Shown in pieces: positions 55,444 through 64,000 of a stretch of 64,000 nucleotides of DNA (within the stretch, counting starts at the first letter, position 1; the number at the start of each line of letters is the position of its first letter). Both the position numbers and the translations under genes were made by a program. The notes beneath the pieces are model-generated. The model did not search any database. It was given only the letters and a program-made list of their open reading frames with translations, and was not told the origin of the DNA. This DNA comes from Diploptera punctata (Eukaryota > Arthropoda > Insecta > Blattodea > Blaberidae): NCBI GenBank assembly GCA_030220185.1, contig JASPKZ010004571.1, forward strand, positions 434,001-498,000, written 5' to 3'.

Positions 55444-56056
55444 GTAGGGTCGCATGTTTGGACGCATTAGACAGTAAAATGCCTTCTCTGCTGAGCAAGT
55501 TGTATGCTAATACGATTTTGCTTACTCAGAAATCTGTTCATGCGATAATAATTGGTTAAATTTGTAAGCTACCTGCGGAGGTAGCTTAAATGAGCAACTC
55601 AAATTAAAATCCCGAAGGGAACCGAACGGGAACCGATGGTAATCGATGTACTTTGCTGCTTTATCCAACATTTATCCAAGATGTCGGACCTTGAAGACTT
55701 CGATCATGTTTTCGGTATACACGGAGAAGAGGAATTTGATAGAGTCTACCAAAGAATTCAACTGGAAGAACAGGAGAATCGGCGTAATATTGCGTGTCGC
55801 AGACGTGTTTGTATACGGTATTATTTGCGGGATGCAAGCATAAATGCATTCCTCTATAGCAGACGAAAATAACGGAAGTGGTTTTATCGCTGAGAATTCT
55901 GGGTAATTCGTTGCCAATATTACGAAAACGTCGACTCTCGTGCATGACCGATAAGTCGGCCGTTAATTCGTTCTCAGCAATTGCTCACGGTGAATCAGCT
56001 CACTAGTGATTGGAAGTAATTTGAGTAGAGAGTAATGTTCTAACATACGACCCGTA
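55444..56056 (+). mobile_element. PIF/Harbinger-like element with GTA target duplication
   Basis: The ends GGGTCGCATGTT (55447) and AACATACGACCC (to 56053) are inverted repeats and GTA is duplicated on both sides, the 3-bp size used by PIF/Harbinger. The interior has a short open frame of 64 codons beginning MSDLEDFDHVFGIHGEEEFD, matching the acidic start of Harbinger-type nuclease ORFs in position, but the catalytic region is absent. Non-autonomous. Confidence 0.85.
55681..55872 (+). pseudogene. Short N-terminal ORF inside the Harbinger-like element
   Basis: 64 codons: MSDLEDFDHVFGIHGEEEFD, then RIQLEEQENRRNIACRRRV, ending FLYSRRK. An acidic then basic layout. The copy at 50277-50460 has frame-breaking indels. 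Probably the surviving start of the transposase; I cannot assign it by sequence alone. Confidence 0.5.
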
Positions 56057-56577
56057 ATCTCCTTTCCTCCCTTAAAGTAAGAGTCCATGTTTCGCACCCA
56101 TATAATATAACTGGTAGAATAATAGTTTTATATATTTTCAGCTTAACGTTTTTTGAAAGGAGTTGGGACATCAAAAGTCTCTGCAATGCATAATAGCATG
56201 CATTTCCAGAATTGAGCCTATGTTTAATTTCTTTGTGCATCTCATTCCTATTTGTGATTATTGTTCCTAGGTATTTGAATTTAATATTAATACAATTATT
56301 ATTTTTAATATATTTGTAATATATAGTATATTTACAATACAATTATTATTTGTAATATATTTTGATTCACTCTAGATTTAAGGAATGAAATATAAAATGT
56401 ACGAGATAGAAAAAATGAGAAAAGATACCATTAATGACAGAATAAATTTAGTTCTGGAGAAAAATGAATTATTTAACAATAAGTAATTGTATAAGTGTGA
56501 CTTAAAAGTATTTAATGCTCTTTCTGTAAACATATAAGAGATCTTCTACTTAAAATAAATTAAGATTCATAGAGTAC

Positions 56578-56768
56578 CTGCAGCAAGACCTAGAGTTAAG
56601 ATTCCTCCTGTACTGGTACCAGCAATCCAGTCAAAGCAATGAATTAAAGGACGTCCCACAGCCTTCTCTAATTCTAGAAGTATTACAATCAATATCAATC
56701 CTCTAATTCCACCTCCATCCAAACAGAGTACACGACCACCTTTTGTGCTCTTTTGTCCATCTAGTTCC
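56578..56768 (-). CDS. iPLA2-VIA: iPLA2-VIA exon with oxyanion loop and catalytic serine
   Basis: The acceptor is TTGAAATAG|GGAACT and the donor GCTGCAG|GTACTC. The exon encodes 63-64 residues: [15 protein letters not shown], then an amphipathic helix, then [27 protein letters not shown] is the patatin oxyanion/nucleotide-binding-like glycine loop, and GTSTGG is the GXSXG elbow carrying the nucleophilic serine. The phase joins exactly to its neighbours (one base from here completes AGG with the upstream AG; a trailing G joins GT downstream). This exon is what makes the gene a patatin-family lipase rather than only an ankyrin protein. Catalytic residues are intact. Confidence 0.95.
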
Positions 56769-56999
56769 CTATTTCAAAAAATCATAAAATAATTAACATT
56801 GGCAGAAGATCAAGTGATATAATGATGTAACAAAATGAATAATTGTATTAAATTGGAACACCATCATAATTAAAGAAAAAGGAAACAAGTTTGATGAGAA
56901 GTTAATGTAGAATTTTTTACTAGTTAGTTAATAGAGAATCCAAATTTGTGAATTTTAACAATATTTATCATGATATAATTAAATAATCATTAAAATTAA

Positions 57000-57770
57000 T
57001 TTTGAGTTGTGTTTCTGACTCACCTCATATTTCTTGAATCTTAAGCAGACCTAGGTTCATCGCTATATTTCGCGACATTCTTGATGCCACACAACTGCCA
57101 TTTTGTGGTTGTCCCTCCTGCAAATTGATTTCTGCACTCTGTTGGCTAACCAATGAACTTCAAAATCAATCCCCTCTCCTTTTCACTGGGAATTTCGAAA
57201 TTCATAGTTGTTTTTTTATTCTTGCATATGTAAATTTTCTCCGAAATTGTGTATTCCTTAGATTTTTCTAACTGTTTAAGTAATTTTGCCTTAGTTTCAA
57301 TTCTGTGTTTTTCTGACCATGCATGTGCAACTATTGCAGATTTTTCTATTTCTCCATTTTTAACATTTCTAAGGTGTTCTTTCAATCTCATATTTAAATT
57401 TATTTTTGTTTTCCCTATGTATATTTTTCACAATCTTTACAATCAATTTGATAAATACCTGATTTGTTGCCATTTTCAATCTTTTCATTTTTGCTGGTTT
57501 TGATTAATTTATTCAAACTGTAATCATTTTTTGGTGCTAATTTAATGTTAAATTTGTTGAACATTTTTTGCAACTTATTAAATACTAAAGGATGGTATGT
57601 AAATTTCTTGAATTTTTTACCAATTTCTTTATCTGTCTGAAGAGTACTTTCATTTATCACTTTTTGTTTCTTGAATTTATTTACTTTCTTGTGAATCATC
57701 TTTTCTTGGAGACCATTATCTTTTGCTATTTTTATAATATGTTTTATCTTATTTTAAATTTTCTTTGCAC
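57000..57770 (-). mobile_element. PLE-J 3' part with GIY-YIG endonuclease
   Basis: The minus strand encodes KKFKKFTYHPLVFNKLQKMF, IKLAPKNDYSLNKLIKT, SGIYQIDCKDCEK (57699-57415), then after a one-base shift the rest of the nuclease, MRLKEHLRNVKNGEIEKSAI, AHAWSEKHRIETK, SEKIYICKNKK, MNFEIPSEKERGLILKFIG. The end shows TCGC/GCGA stem and CCTAGG before ATGAG|GTGAGT, with a decayed catalytic box. Confidence 0.87.
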
Positions 57771-57774
57771 ATGG

Positions 57775-58200
57775 GAACATTCACAAGTCTGTATGTTAAA
57801 CTATTAAATATTAAAGGTCATAGAATTGAAAAAGAAGCTAAACTTCTAAAACATTTGGAAAAACCTTTGGATTTGACAGTTTGGGAGAAAATATTTATAC
57901 AGAAGAACAAATTTAAATCTATGAATTTCGACATTCCAGATGAACGTGACCTCATCTCGAAGTTCATCGAATCAACACCAGATGGCAACGATATCTCGAA
58001 GTTCGTCAAATCAACACCAGATGGCAACGTTATAGAGGGAGATTCCAACAAATATCCGGTAGTCATAATGGCGGTTGAAAATGAATGATAAGATCATTTG
58101 AAAACTATAGTTACCGTGTTTGAAAAACATGAAATATGAGGTAAGATGTTAAAATGACTCATTAATTTATTTATTAAATACTGCCTGTTTATGTGCAATA
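57775..58200 (+). mobile_element. PLE-I 3' fragment
   Basis: Encodes RIEKEAKLLKHLEKPLDLTV, FIQKNKFKSMNFDIPDERD, a duplicated STPDGN segment, and YPVVIMAVENE. The end has a GAATGAT/ATCATTT stem and ACTATAGT with box TTGAAAA, then ATGAG|GTAAGATG. It abuts PLE-J head to head at 57770, another inverted pairing. Confidence 0.82.
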
Positions 58201-58204
58201 TGGT

Positions 58205-58660
58205 TAAAACCTTATATTAAATTAATGTTGGGAAGTAAACATTATGAGGTATAGACTTAGGCTTTCACAGCCGGAGTTACTATGATGATCTTGTAGAAGA
58301 TTTCCAGGCTGTTGGCCGTGGTCTTGAGGCTTGTCTCAAGACAACCCTGACACAGTCTCTGGCGAAACGTTGGGGAACTACAAGCCTCAAAGACCATGGC
58401 CAACAGCCTGGAAATCTTCTACAAGATCATTATGAGGTATAATCATTAAAATTCATCGGAGAACATTTTGTTTAAACAACTCACCTCATAGGATTCATGC
58501 TTCCATGATACCGCGATTTCAAACACAGTCGACAATAGAACAGTTGACGGCCGAAGAATTTCGACAGTCGGAGTTATGGCTGAAGATGAATATGACTGTG
58601 TTTGAATCCGCAGTATCATGGAAGCATGAATCCTATGATGTGAGTTGTTTAAACAAAATG
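58205..58660. mobile_element. PLE-G terminal dimer with nested 175-bp palindromic PLE insertion (13-bp TSD)
   Basis: The PLE-G ends (GGGAAGTAAACATTATGAGG; core CTGAAGA-T-GAATA stem) are interrupted at 58254-58428. ATTATGAGGTATA is at 58241-58253 and 58429-58441. The insert is a hairpin with arms carrying GATCTTGTAGAAGATTTCC and a centre with CTGACACAGTCTCTGGCGAAACG split over short motifs (GGCGAAACGTT). It is the same type as 209-327. Confidence 0.8.
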
Positions 58661-58940
58661 ACCTCATCTCGAAGTTCATCGAATCAACACCAGATGGCAA
58701 CGATATCTCGAAGTTCGTCAAATCAACACCAGATGGCAACGTTAGAGAGGGAGATTCCAACGAATATCCGGTAGTCATAATGGCGGTTGAAAATGAATGA
58801 CAAGATCATTTGAAAACTATAGTTACCGTGTTTGATAAAACATGAAATATGAGGTAAGATGTTAAAATGACTCATTAATTTATTAATTAAGAACCTCATA
58901 ATGTGTTTCCCAATTTTAACTTTGAAAAAATGTTCTCCGA
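58655..58940 (+). mobile_element. PLE-I 3' fragment, second copy
   Basis: Nearly identical to 57935-58200 (EREIPTNIR-shifted frame; box TTGAAAAT, ATGAG|GTAAGATG), with the full end AAGAACCTCATAATG and TTTCCCAATTTTAA. Confidence 0.78.
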
Positions 58941-58944
58941 TGAA

Positions 58945-59258
58945 TTTTAATGGTTAAAACCTGTTGCTTTAATATAATTGTCAATGTGCATTTCTTTTCT
59001 GTAGATTCCAAATTCTATTTTCCTTTTTCCTTCACTCCTGATCAATCTAAGGTCTAAAAATGGCATTTTTTGGTTATTTTCCACTTCCATAGTAAATTTA
59101 ACTGTTTTGTTATGAATACTTCAAAGTTTAACAGCATCTTCTAATTATTTTTGTTTTACTATTGCTATGATATTGTCCACATATCTACTCCAAAATTTTA
59201 AAATCGAAGGGTATGCTTGGGTTACCTGACATTCGAGTTACCCATAAACATATCCTCA
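58945..59258 (-). pseudogene. PLE reverse transcriptase C-terminal fragment
   Basis: The minus strand reads an IAIVKQK-LEDAVKL line, KFTMEVENNQKMPFLDLRLI, EFGIYRKEMHIDNYIKATGF. This corresponds to the end of the PLE RT after motif C (compare 21500-21330). The YVDD itself is damaged. Confidence 0.75.
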
Positions 59259-59261
59259 TAT

Positions 59262-59397
59262 AAACTCCATGGCACAACATGTCTAGAAGGCACTTGGCTA
59301 ACCAATCACTGTTGGCCTCGCATCCACATGTATCAATCACAGAGATGGACAATCATCCAGCTAACACTGGAGTGACATGCAGTCAATATGTCAATTA
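59262..59397 (-). mobile_element. SINE-D fragment without head
   Basis: Matches the 3' third of the 44640 copy (CCATGGCAC start on plus strand, then GACAATCATCCAGC). The tRNA head is missing. Confidence 0.7.
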
Positions 59398-59440
59398 CCT
59401 TAACAGAATAATATATACAAATGGTGAAAAAAAGCTTTAC

Positions 59441-59686
59441 CTGGATGCTGCAACATCTATGCCAGAAACAAATAACATTTGATCAAGAACTTCACGTAGC
59501 TCTGAAGCAGGTGGCACTGGTGGAATAGCACCATTATATTCATTAGATGAGTATATACAACCTGGAGTACAATTAATCATGTCTTTTTCACACCTTGGAG
59601 CCCCCACAGCATGCAGAGCAAACAGTACCTTCTCACCACCAGATCCAGACACAATGCCATGCCTTGGAGTCACACCTTTATTATTC
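59441..59686 (-). CDS. iPLA2-VIA: iPLA2-VIA exon (linker before the patatin domain), first exon in the window
   Basis: The acceptor reads TTATTTTCAG|GAATAA and the donor CATCCAG|GTAAAGC on the minus strand. The exon encodes about 81 residues including VLFALHAVGAP, which matches the conserved linker between the ankyrin repeats and the catalytic domain of PLA2G6, and a Pro-rich stretch PPVPPASELREVLDQM before GIDVAAS. It enters with one base of a split codon and leaves with two (AG), which the next exon completes as Arg. In vertebrate orthologues this segment also holds an alternatively spliced proline-rich insert; nothing here shows alternative splicing. The ankyrin repeats must be encoded upstream, outside the window. 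Confidence 0.9.
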
Positions 59687-59719
59687 CTGAAAATAATTTA
59701 ACAAATTTTATTACAACTT

Positions 59720-60610
59720 TTATTACCCAATCAAAAAGAAGTAGATGCTGGAACTATATTCCAATCAACTTTTTTTTAAGACTGAAAAACATCATACCTC
59801 AAATTATTGTTGATTTATTCTCGAACATGTTTCGATATATAATCTTCTATATCATCATCAGCTTGCCAGGACTTTTGCGTTTTATGTTATGGACCCTGGA
59901 TGCCGATATCAGCTCCCTCCTCCAGCTGGCTGAAGAACCTCCAAACTAGGTCACGTTCAGCAGGTATTTCAAAATTCATGACTCTATTTTTGTTCTTCTG
60001 AATGTAATTTTTCCCAAATAGTGAGTTCTTTTGTATTTTCTAATTGTTTTAATAATTTAGTGTTTGAATTTATATTGTGTTTTTTGGACCAAACATGAGC
60101 AGCAACTGCAGATTTTTCTATTCCCCCTTTTTAATATTTCTTGTGTGTTCCTTGGTTCTAATTTTCAGGTTTCTTTTTGTTTTTCCTATATATATCTTAT
60201 CACAACCAGTAAATTCTATTTGATATATTCCTGATCAATTGTACTTTGATCAATTTTTTTTTCATTTTTGTTGGTTTTTATTAGTTTAATTAAACTGTGA
60301 TCATTTTTTGCTAATATAATATTAAATTTGTCAAATATCTTCTGGAATTTATTGTGTGCCCATGCTGAACGTGACCTAGTTTGGAGGTTCTTCAGCCAGC
60401 CAGAGGAGGGAGCTGATACCGGCATTCAGGGTCCATAACATAAAATGCAACAGTCTGGGCAAGATGATGATGATGATGACACAGAAGATTATATCGAAAC
60501 ATGTTCGAGAATAAATCAACAATAATTTGAGGTAAGATGTTTCCTAGTCTCAAAAAAAAAAACTTGATTAAAATAACCTCAAATTATTACTTCCTAAAAT
60601 AAACCATGCT
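59720..60610. mobile_element. PLE-F inverted dimer
   Basis: The minus arm (59720-60358) encodes a decayed GIY-YIG nuclease (YIGKTKRNLKI-like near 60190, VAAHVWSKK-like near 60080). The plus arm (60360-60610) starts at GAACGTGACCTAGTTTGGAG and carries the end. Both hold hammerhead-like cores; the right reads TTTGAG|GTAAGATG and closes AACCTCAAATTATTACTTCC. Confidence 0.82.
59818..59868 (-). ncRNA. Hammerhead-ribozyme-like motif, PLE-F
   Basis: Minus strand: CTGATGA (59855-59861), T, stem II GATATA/TATATC, GAA, ACATGT, then T (59824). The plus-arm partner (60455-60515) has GATGATG in place of CTGATGA. Confidence 0.65.
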
Positions 60611-60639
60611 ATATTCCAAATTTGTAATTTTATAAACAT

Positions 60640-60835
60640 TTAGGTTTCTGGATTACAACGTAAATTAATGAGTCATTTTTTCACATCTGTTGGTTGAAAA
60701 TGAGAGAGATCCTTCTCTTGAAAACTAGTTCCTGTATTTAAAATAAACATAAAATATGAGGTAAGATGTGAAAAAATGACTCATTAATTTACGAATTAAG
60801 AACCTCATAATGTTATTTCCCATATTTAACTGTGA
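60640..60835 (+). mobile_element. PLE-I inverted terminal pair
   Basis: An end with GAGAGAG/CTCTC-like stem, AAACTAGTTC, ATGAG|GTAAGATG and AACCTCATAATG, TATTTCCC; a short mirrored piece precedes it (60645-60685). Confidence 0.65.
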
Positions 60836-60839
60836 ATTC

Positions 60840-61490
60840 TGGATTACAAATTTTGATGAAGAAGTTGAAACTGCATGTTCCACAATTCATCTAAACTGTT
60901 ACCTAATTTTTTCACATAAATCAGAATATTGAACAATTATAATGCATCGTCTGATTAAGTTCATAGGTTCTATTTAGGGTAATTTTAAATAAAATAGCTA
61001 CTTATACTTTAAATTGAGAAAACAGTATTTATTAATTATGTGAACAATAGCATAATTTTAGAATTGAATGTGTCACTGTTAGTCCTGTCATATTTGGACC
61101 ATTACTAACATTGTGAAAACTATTTCTCAAGAGGATATGTTAATGGTACTGGACAAAAGAAAAACTTACTAAGAGTGAAAAATTAACCATATGGACAACC
61201 TTTCCAATGGTAATTTCATATTTCCTGTAATGGTAATATTTTCATCACACAACGCGATCAAACGTATAGCCATATTTATGATTCACCCAGTATTGTAAAT
61301 TACCTCACAGTGTTGCTTTCCACCATAATTTTGAGCAATTTTTATCTTTGATAATATGAAGGTCAGTCAGCAAGAATGCCTATTTTTTATCATACTCAAT
61401 TTATAAGAGGATCAAATAATTTTATATAGCATGTTGCCACAATTTTCAGGAATAATTTCCCATTTTTTTAACATAATTTTGATATTTGTC
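60840..61490. other. Intron or upstream sequence, nothing recognised
   Basis: AT-rich, no features assigned. Confidence 0.5.
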
Positions 61491-61494
61491 TATC

Positions 61495-62189
61495 TTAACA
61501 CATTCAGTACCGTAAACCAGTTAAGGCGTTTAAGGAGACTCTCGTGTATGCGGCCGTCGGTCAGTTAACTCGTTTTAGAGCAGGCGCGAACAAACTGCGT
61601 TTATATTTGGCACCTAAATATTGTGTTGGCTTAGTATGTCTTGGAGATCATAGATGGCATGTAAATGTACATTTTCTATTCCTGTTTGACACGTTTAACC
61701 TTGACGAATCCCCTTTTATTTTTTAAACAAACAACACATGGAATTCGTTCACCCAAACTTGTCTCCAGTCTCCAATGCAGCCGTATTTGTTTCTCGTTAT
61801 CGCGCTGTTCTTTGTGCGAGAGTGAAACCATGGCGAAAGAAAAATGTCTCACTGAAGAAGAATTGGTGAATATTTTGTATAATTATGATTCAGGTGACAA
61901 ACTGATTCGTGAATTAGAAGATTCACAAAGTGAAAGTGAAGATGAACTTCCACTTCCTGAAATTGATATGTCGAAACTATACGATGTCAGTCACCCGAGT
62001 TATCTCACCATCAAATCCTACTAGGATATCTCCTTTAGGTATGTACAAAATTTGAACTTTCTAGGACTAAAAGTTTGTGAATAATGGTCCATTTTCTGAA
62101 GTGCCACGAAAAGAGTAGCTGGGGTATTTAAATGGCTGGCCTGTGGGTTTAAATGCCCTGCTCAGTGCCTGGTACTGAATGTGACTTAA
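61495..62189 (+). mobile_element. piggyBac-like element bounded by TTAA
   Basis: TTAACACATTCAGTACC at the left and GGTACTGAATGTGACTTAA at the right: a 13-bp inverted repeat next to TTAA on both sides (two extra bases at the right). TTAA is the piggyBac target. A 65-codon frame from 61830 encodes an acidic N-terminus (LTEEELVNILYNYDSGDKLI, SQSESEDELP), in keeping with piggyBac transposase starts. The DDD core is absent. Confidence 0.82.
61830..62024 (+). pseudogene. piggyBac-like transposase N-terminal remnant
   Basis: Start ATG at 61830 with MAKEKCLTEEELVN, acidic SESEDELPLPEID, and a stop after YLTIKSY. Only the regulatory-type acidic head remains. Confidence 0.6.
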
Positions 62190-62612
62190 GGACATACATT
62201 CATGATGACTACAGCTAGTTGGTTTCTTTGTATTACATCGTCCAATGGGATTTGCCCATAAGCTTCAGGGCATGGTATATTTAGTGTCTAATAATGTTGA
62301 CTATCACCTCTATAAAATTACTTCAGCCTTTCATGGATTTAATTATGCATTTCACATTCTTATTTAGAAATTCTATTTTAGTTCAGTATTATATTCATGT
62401 TAATGTCAATCCATTTTGAAATGAAACAATGCTGCCACCTGCTACCGTAAGAACCTTCTACTGACTAGGATTGTAGAAGATGGTTGAGGAATCACTCGAA
62501 GTTCAAATTTCTCACATTAGCAACTTATTTAAAAAGAAACGAATACCGTATTTACACGTGTATAGGCCGCACTTTTTTACCTAAAATACAAGTTTCAAAA
62601 TTAGGGTGTGGC
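62190..62612. other. Spacer, nothing recognised
   Basis: No feature assigned. Confidence 0.5.
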
Positions 62613-62617
62613 TTATA

Positions 62618-63290
62618 CAGTGTGATTATAAAGTCCCAGTACATTTTAAAGAAATCGCTTACATATCGTATTTCTGTTACAGCCATTCGAAAGATACAAA
62701 TATGTTCACCATTGAAGAGCAGGTAGAGATTGTTGCTGCGCATTTAAGAGGCCAGTCGTACGAAGAAGTTAGAAACGGATTCCAAAGGAAACCCTCACGG
62801 GAGACGTGTATCTTGATATGTTGCAACTTTTCTTACAACCACGGTTACAGCAAGATGGTATCATTGATACAGTGGTGTTGCAACAAGATGGAGCACCACC
62901 ACACTTTGCTCTGGCTATACGCGGGTATCTCAATGACAGGTTTCCCAACAGGTGGATTGGAAGGACATCTCCTCGTATCTGGGCACCTCGTTCGCCAGAC
63001 CTCGCACCCCTGGACTTTTTTTGCTTGGGGGTTCATCAAGCAACAGATGTACAGAACCAAGTTTCCTAATCTGCAAGTGCTGAAAGAACGCATATGCCAA
63101 GCGAGTGAAATGATTACAGAGGATATGTTGGTGCATGTTTTCCGGGCGACGGTGCGTCATTGGGAAAAATGTTTTGAGATTGATGGAGGTCATGTTGAAC
63201 ACTAACTTGATAGTACAAACTACCTTATAATTTTTGTTTTATTTGCGCTACATTATCCACAAAATGTACTGGGACTTTATAATCACACTG
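62618..63290 (+). mobile_element. Deleted mariner/Tc1-type element with TA target sites
   Basis: The ends CAGTGTGATTATAAAGTCCC and GGGACTTTATAATCACACTG are perfect complements, flanked by TA. The interior joins a transposase start (MFTIEEQVEIVAAHLRGQSY) directly to its C-terminal half (VVLQQDGAPPHFA carrying the second catalytic Asp, RSPDLAPLDFF carrying the third, then LKERICQASEMITEDML and HWEKCFEIDGGHVEH). The first catalytic Asp region is deleted, so it could only move in trans. Confidence 0.9.
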
Positions 63291-63689
63291 TATATAAAAT
63301 AACTAGATAACTGGTACATATCGGGAAGTTTATGCACTATTGATGTGTGCCGCTGATTTACAAGGTCGTGACTTGTCATAAATTGCCTTGCCCAGCCATA
63401 ACTTGCCTTAAATTCATTGCACGGGATTTCCATATTCTTGGCTATATTAAGGCCTTTGAACTGTATCATTTTAACAGAAACAGAACATCCGTCTGTCCTC
63501 GTTTTCTACGTAATCCAGGAGAAATCTTTCTAACAGTGGATATTTCGCTTTATTTCCACAGAAAGATTTCGGTGTTGTGCATGTTTTGTTTGGATCCACC
63601 GTCCACATCAAACTTTCTTCCCGCTGTCCTATTTCCATATTCTGCTGCATAGCGCACCACTTGTAGCTTGAATTTGGAGGTATAACTTG

Positions 63690-64000
63690 CTCCGACCAAA
63701 AAATTACAAAGTAGAATACAAAGTGTAGAAATGAACTTCCTTAGAAGAACAAAAGGCTGCACAAGAACGGATCGGTTAAAGAATGAAGATATAAGAACAG
63801 AGTTAAATATATATCCATTAAATGATCAAATCGAAGGATATAGAGAAAAATGGTTTATACATGTAGAAAGAATGAACATAACAAGATTACCAAAAGCAGC
63901 ATTTAACTACAAGCCAAGAGGTACAAGGAATGTAGGAAGGCCAGTGAAAAGATTTCCTTAGAAGAACAAAAGGCTGCACAAAAATGGATCAGTTAAAGAA
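63690..64000 (+). pseudogene. LINE RT C-terminal fragment with tandem duplication, runs off the window
   Basis: Encodes MNFLRRTKGCTRTDRLKNED, IRTELNIYPLND, WFIHVERMNITRLPKAAFNY and GTRNVGRPVKRFP. From 63952 the start of the block repeats (CTTAGAAGAACAAAAGGCTG), so the C-terminus is tandemly duplicated. Same family as 26316-27150. Confidence 0.85.

Larger units (their letters stand above)
55035..56290 (-). pseudogene. LINE ORF2 C-terminal part, split by a Harbinger-like element
   Basis: Minus strand before the insertion (56290-56057): IKFKYLGTIITNRNEMHKEI, RLNSGNACYYALQRLL, ILPVILYGCETWTLTLREER. After it (55443-55064): RVFENKVLRKIFGPKRDEQ, RRLRWAGHVARMGNERRAWK, GRPRMRWENNIN, YTGNDWKALAQDRDVWRAYV. 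Removing the insert and one GTA rejoins the frame exactly (RLRV then FENK). It is a recent copy with no other break. Shares its 3' end with 15718-15945. Confidence 0.92.
34879..59686 (-). other. iPLA2-VIA: 3' half of a group VIA calcium-independent phospholipase A2 gene (PNPLA9/PLA2G6 family)
   Basis: Seven minus-strand exons total 1261 nt and give one continuous frame of about 419 codons plus TAG. All internal borders are GT/AG. The joined protein carries, in order, the linker after the ankyrin repeats, a glycine-rich DGGGIRGL oxyanion loop, the GTSTGG nucleophile elbow, the patatin Asp in [10 protein letters not shown], and the family-specific C-terminus with VDRARAWC and YFR. Family enzymes hydrolyse the sn-2 acyl bond of glycerophospholipids without calcium and act in membrane remodelling and mitochondria. 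The N-terminal ankyrin-repeat exons are absent and expected beyond base 64000. Introns are 2.7, 4.4, 2.7, 5.4, 3.5 and 4.8 kb. No polyadenylation site was identified with confidence below 34879. Confidence 0.95.

Noticed and set aside
59700..64000. Upstream ankyrin exons of the phospholipase gene
   Set aside because: No minus-strand frame with ankyrin-type sequence and splice sites was found; all frames there belong to PLE-F, piggyBac, mariner or LINE remnants.

Overview
This looks like repeat-saturated nuclear DNA from an arthropod, very probably an insect. The split gene has insect/vertebrate-type introns, there are several mariner, piggyBac, Harbinger and LINE families, AT-rich spacer, and tRNA-derived SINEs with CAT/ATT-rich tails. 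A blattodean (cockroach or termite) is my best guess from the style of the SINEs; that is inference.

The only host gene I can support is the 3' half of a group VIA calcium-independent phospholipase A2 (PLA2G6 / iPLA2-VIA family) on the minus strand. Seven exons (59441-59686, 56578-56768, 52009-52159, 49074-49259, 43495-43666, 39874-39969, 34879-35097) join in one frame, with consensus GT/AG borders, into about 419 codons ending in a stop. They cover the linker after the ankyrin repeats and the whole patatin catalytic domain. The upstream ankyrin exons are not here and should lie beyond 64000. Its introns (2.7-5.4 kb) are almost entirely transposon.

Region by region: 1-10300 holds two inverted copies of one repeat flanking SINEs, LINE 3' ends and AAT microsatellites. 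10300-16900 has LINE scraps and a Ty3/gypsy pol relic. 16918-18971 is a mariner split by a Penelope-like insertion. 20499-25414 is a nest of two inverted-dimer Penelope-like elements (PLEs), one carrying nearly complete RT and GIY-YIG endonuclease genes. 26-33 kb has LINEs, a pogo-like transposase relic and a second PLE inverted dimer. 33.9-60.8 kb is the phospholipase gene, its introns packed with at least ten PLE families, SINEs, LINEs, a deleted mariner, two Harbinger-like elements and arrays of 73-nt tRNA-like units. 61.5-63.3 kb has a piggyBac-like and a deleted mariner element.

The most interesting biology is in the PLEs. (i) Nearly every family ends in a compact hammerhead-ribozyme-like core, with covarying stem II and an 8-nt or shorter palindromic stem III. 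(ii) In most families (not PLE-B) this is followed by GAG|GTRAG, a 5'-splice-site-like motif whose GAGGT pairs with ACCTC 30-75 nt downstream, then a shared TTCCY end. (iii) The elements sit in the genome as asymmetric inverted dimers, each flanked as a unit by one 11-16 bp target duplication. (iv) A different unit, with a tRNA-like domain near its 3' end in place of a visible hammerhead, occurs as a 300-bp tandem trimer flanked by a 14-bp duplication. It looks like a retrozyme-style element and I do not recognise it.
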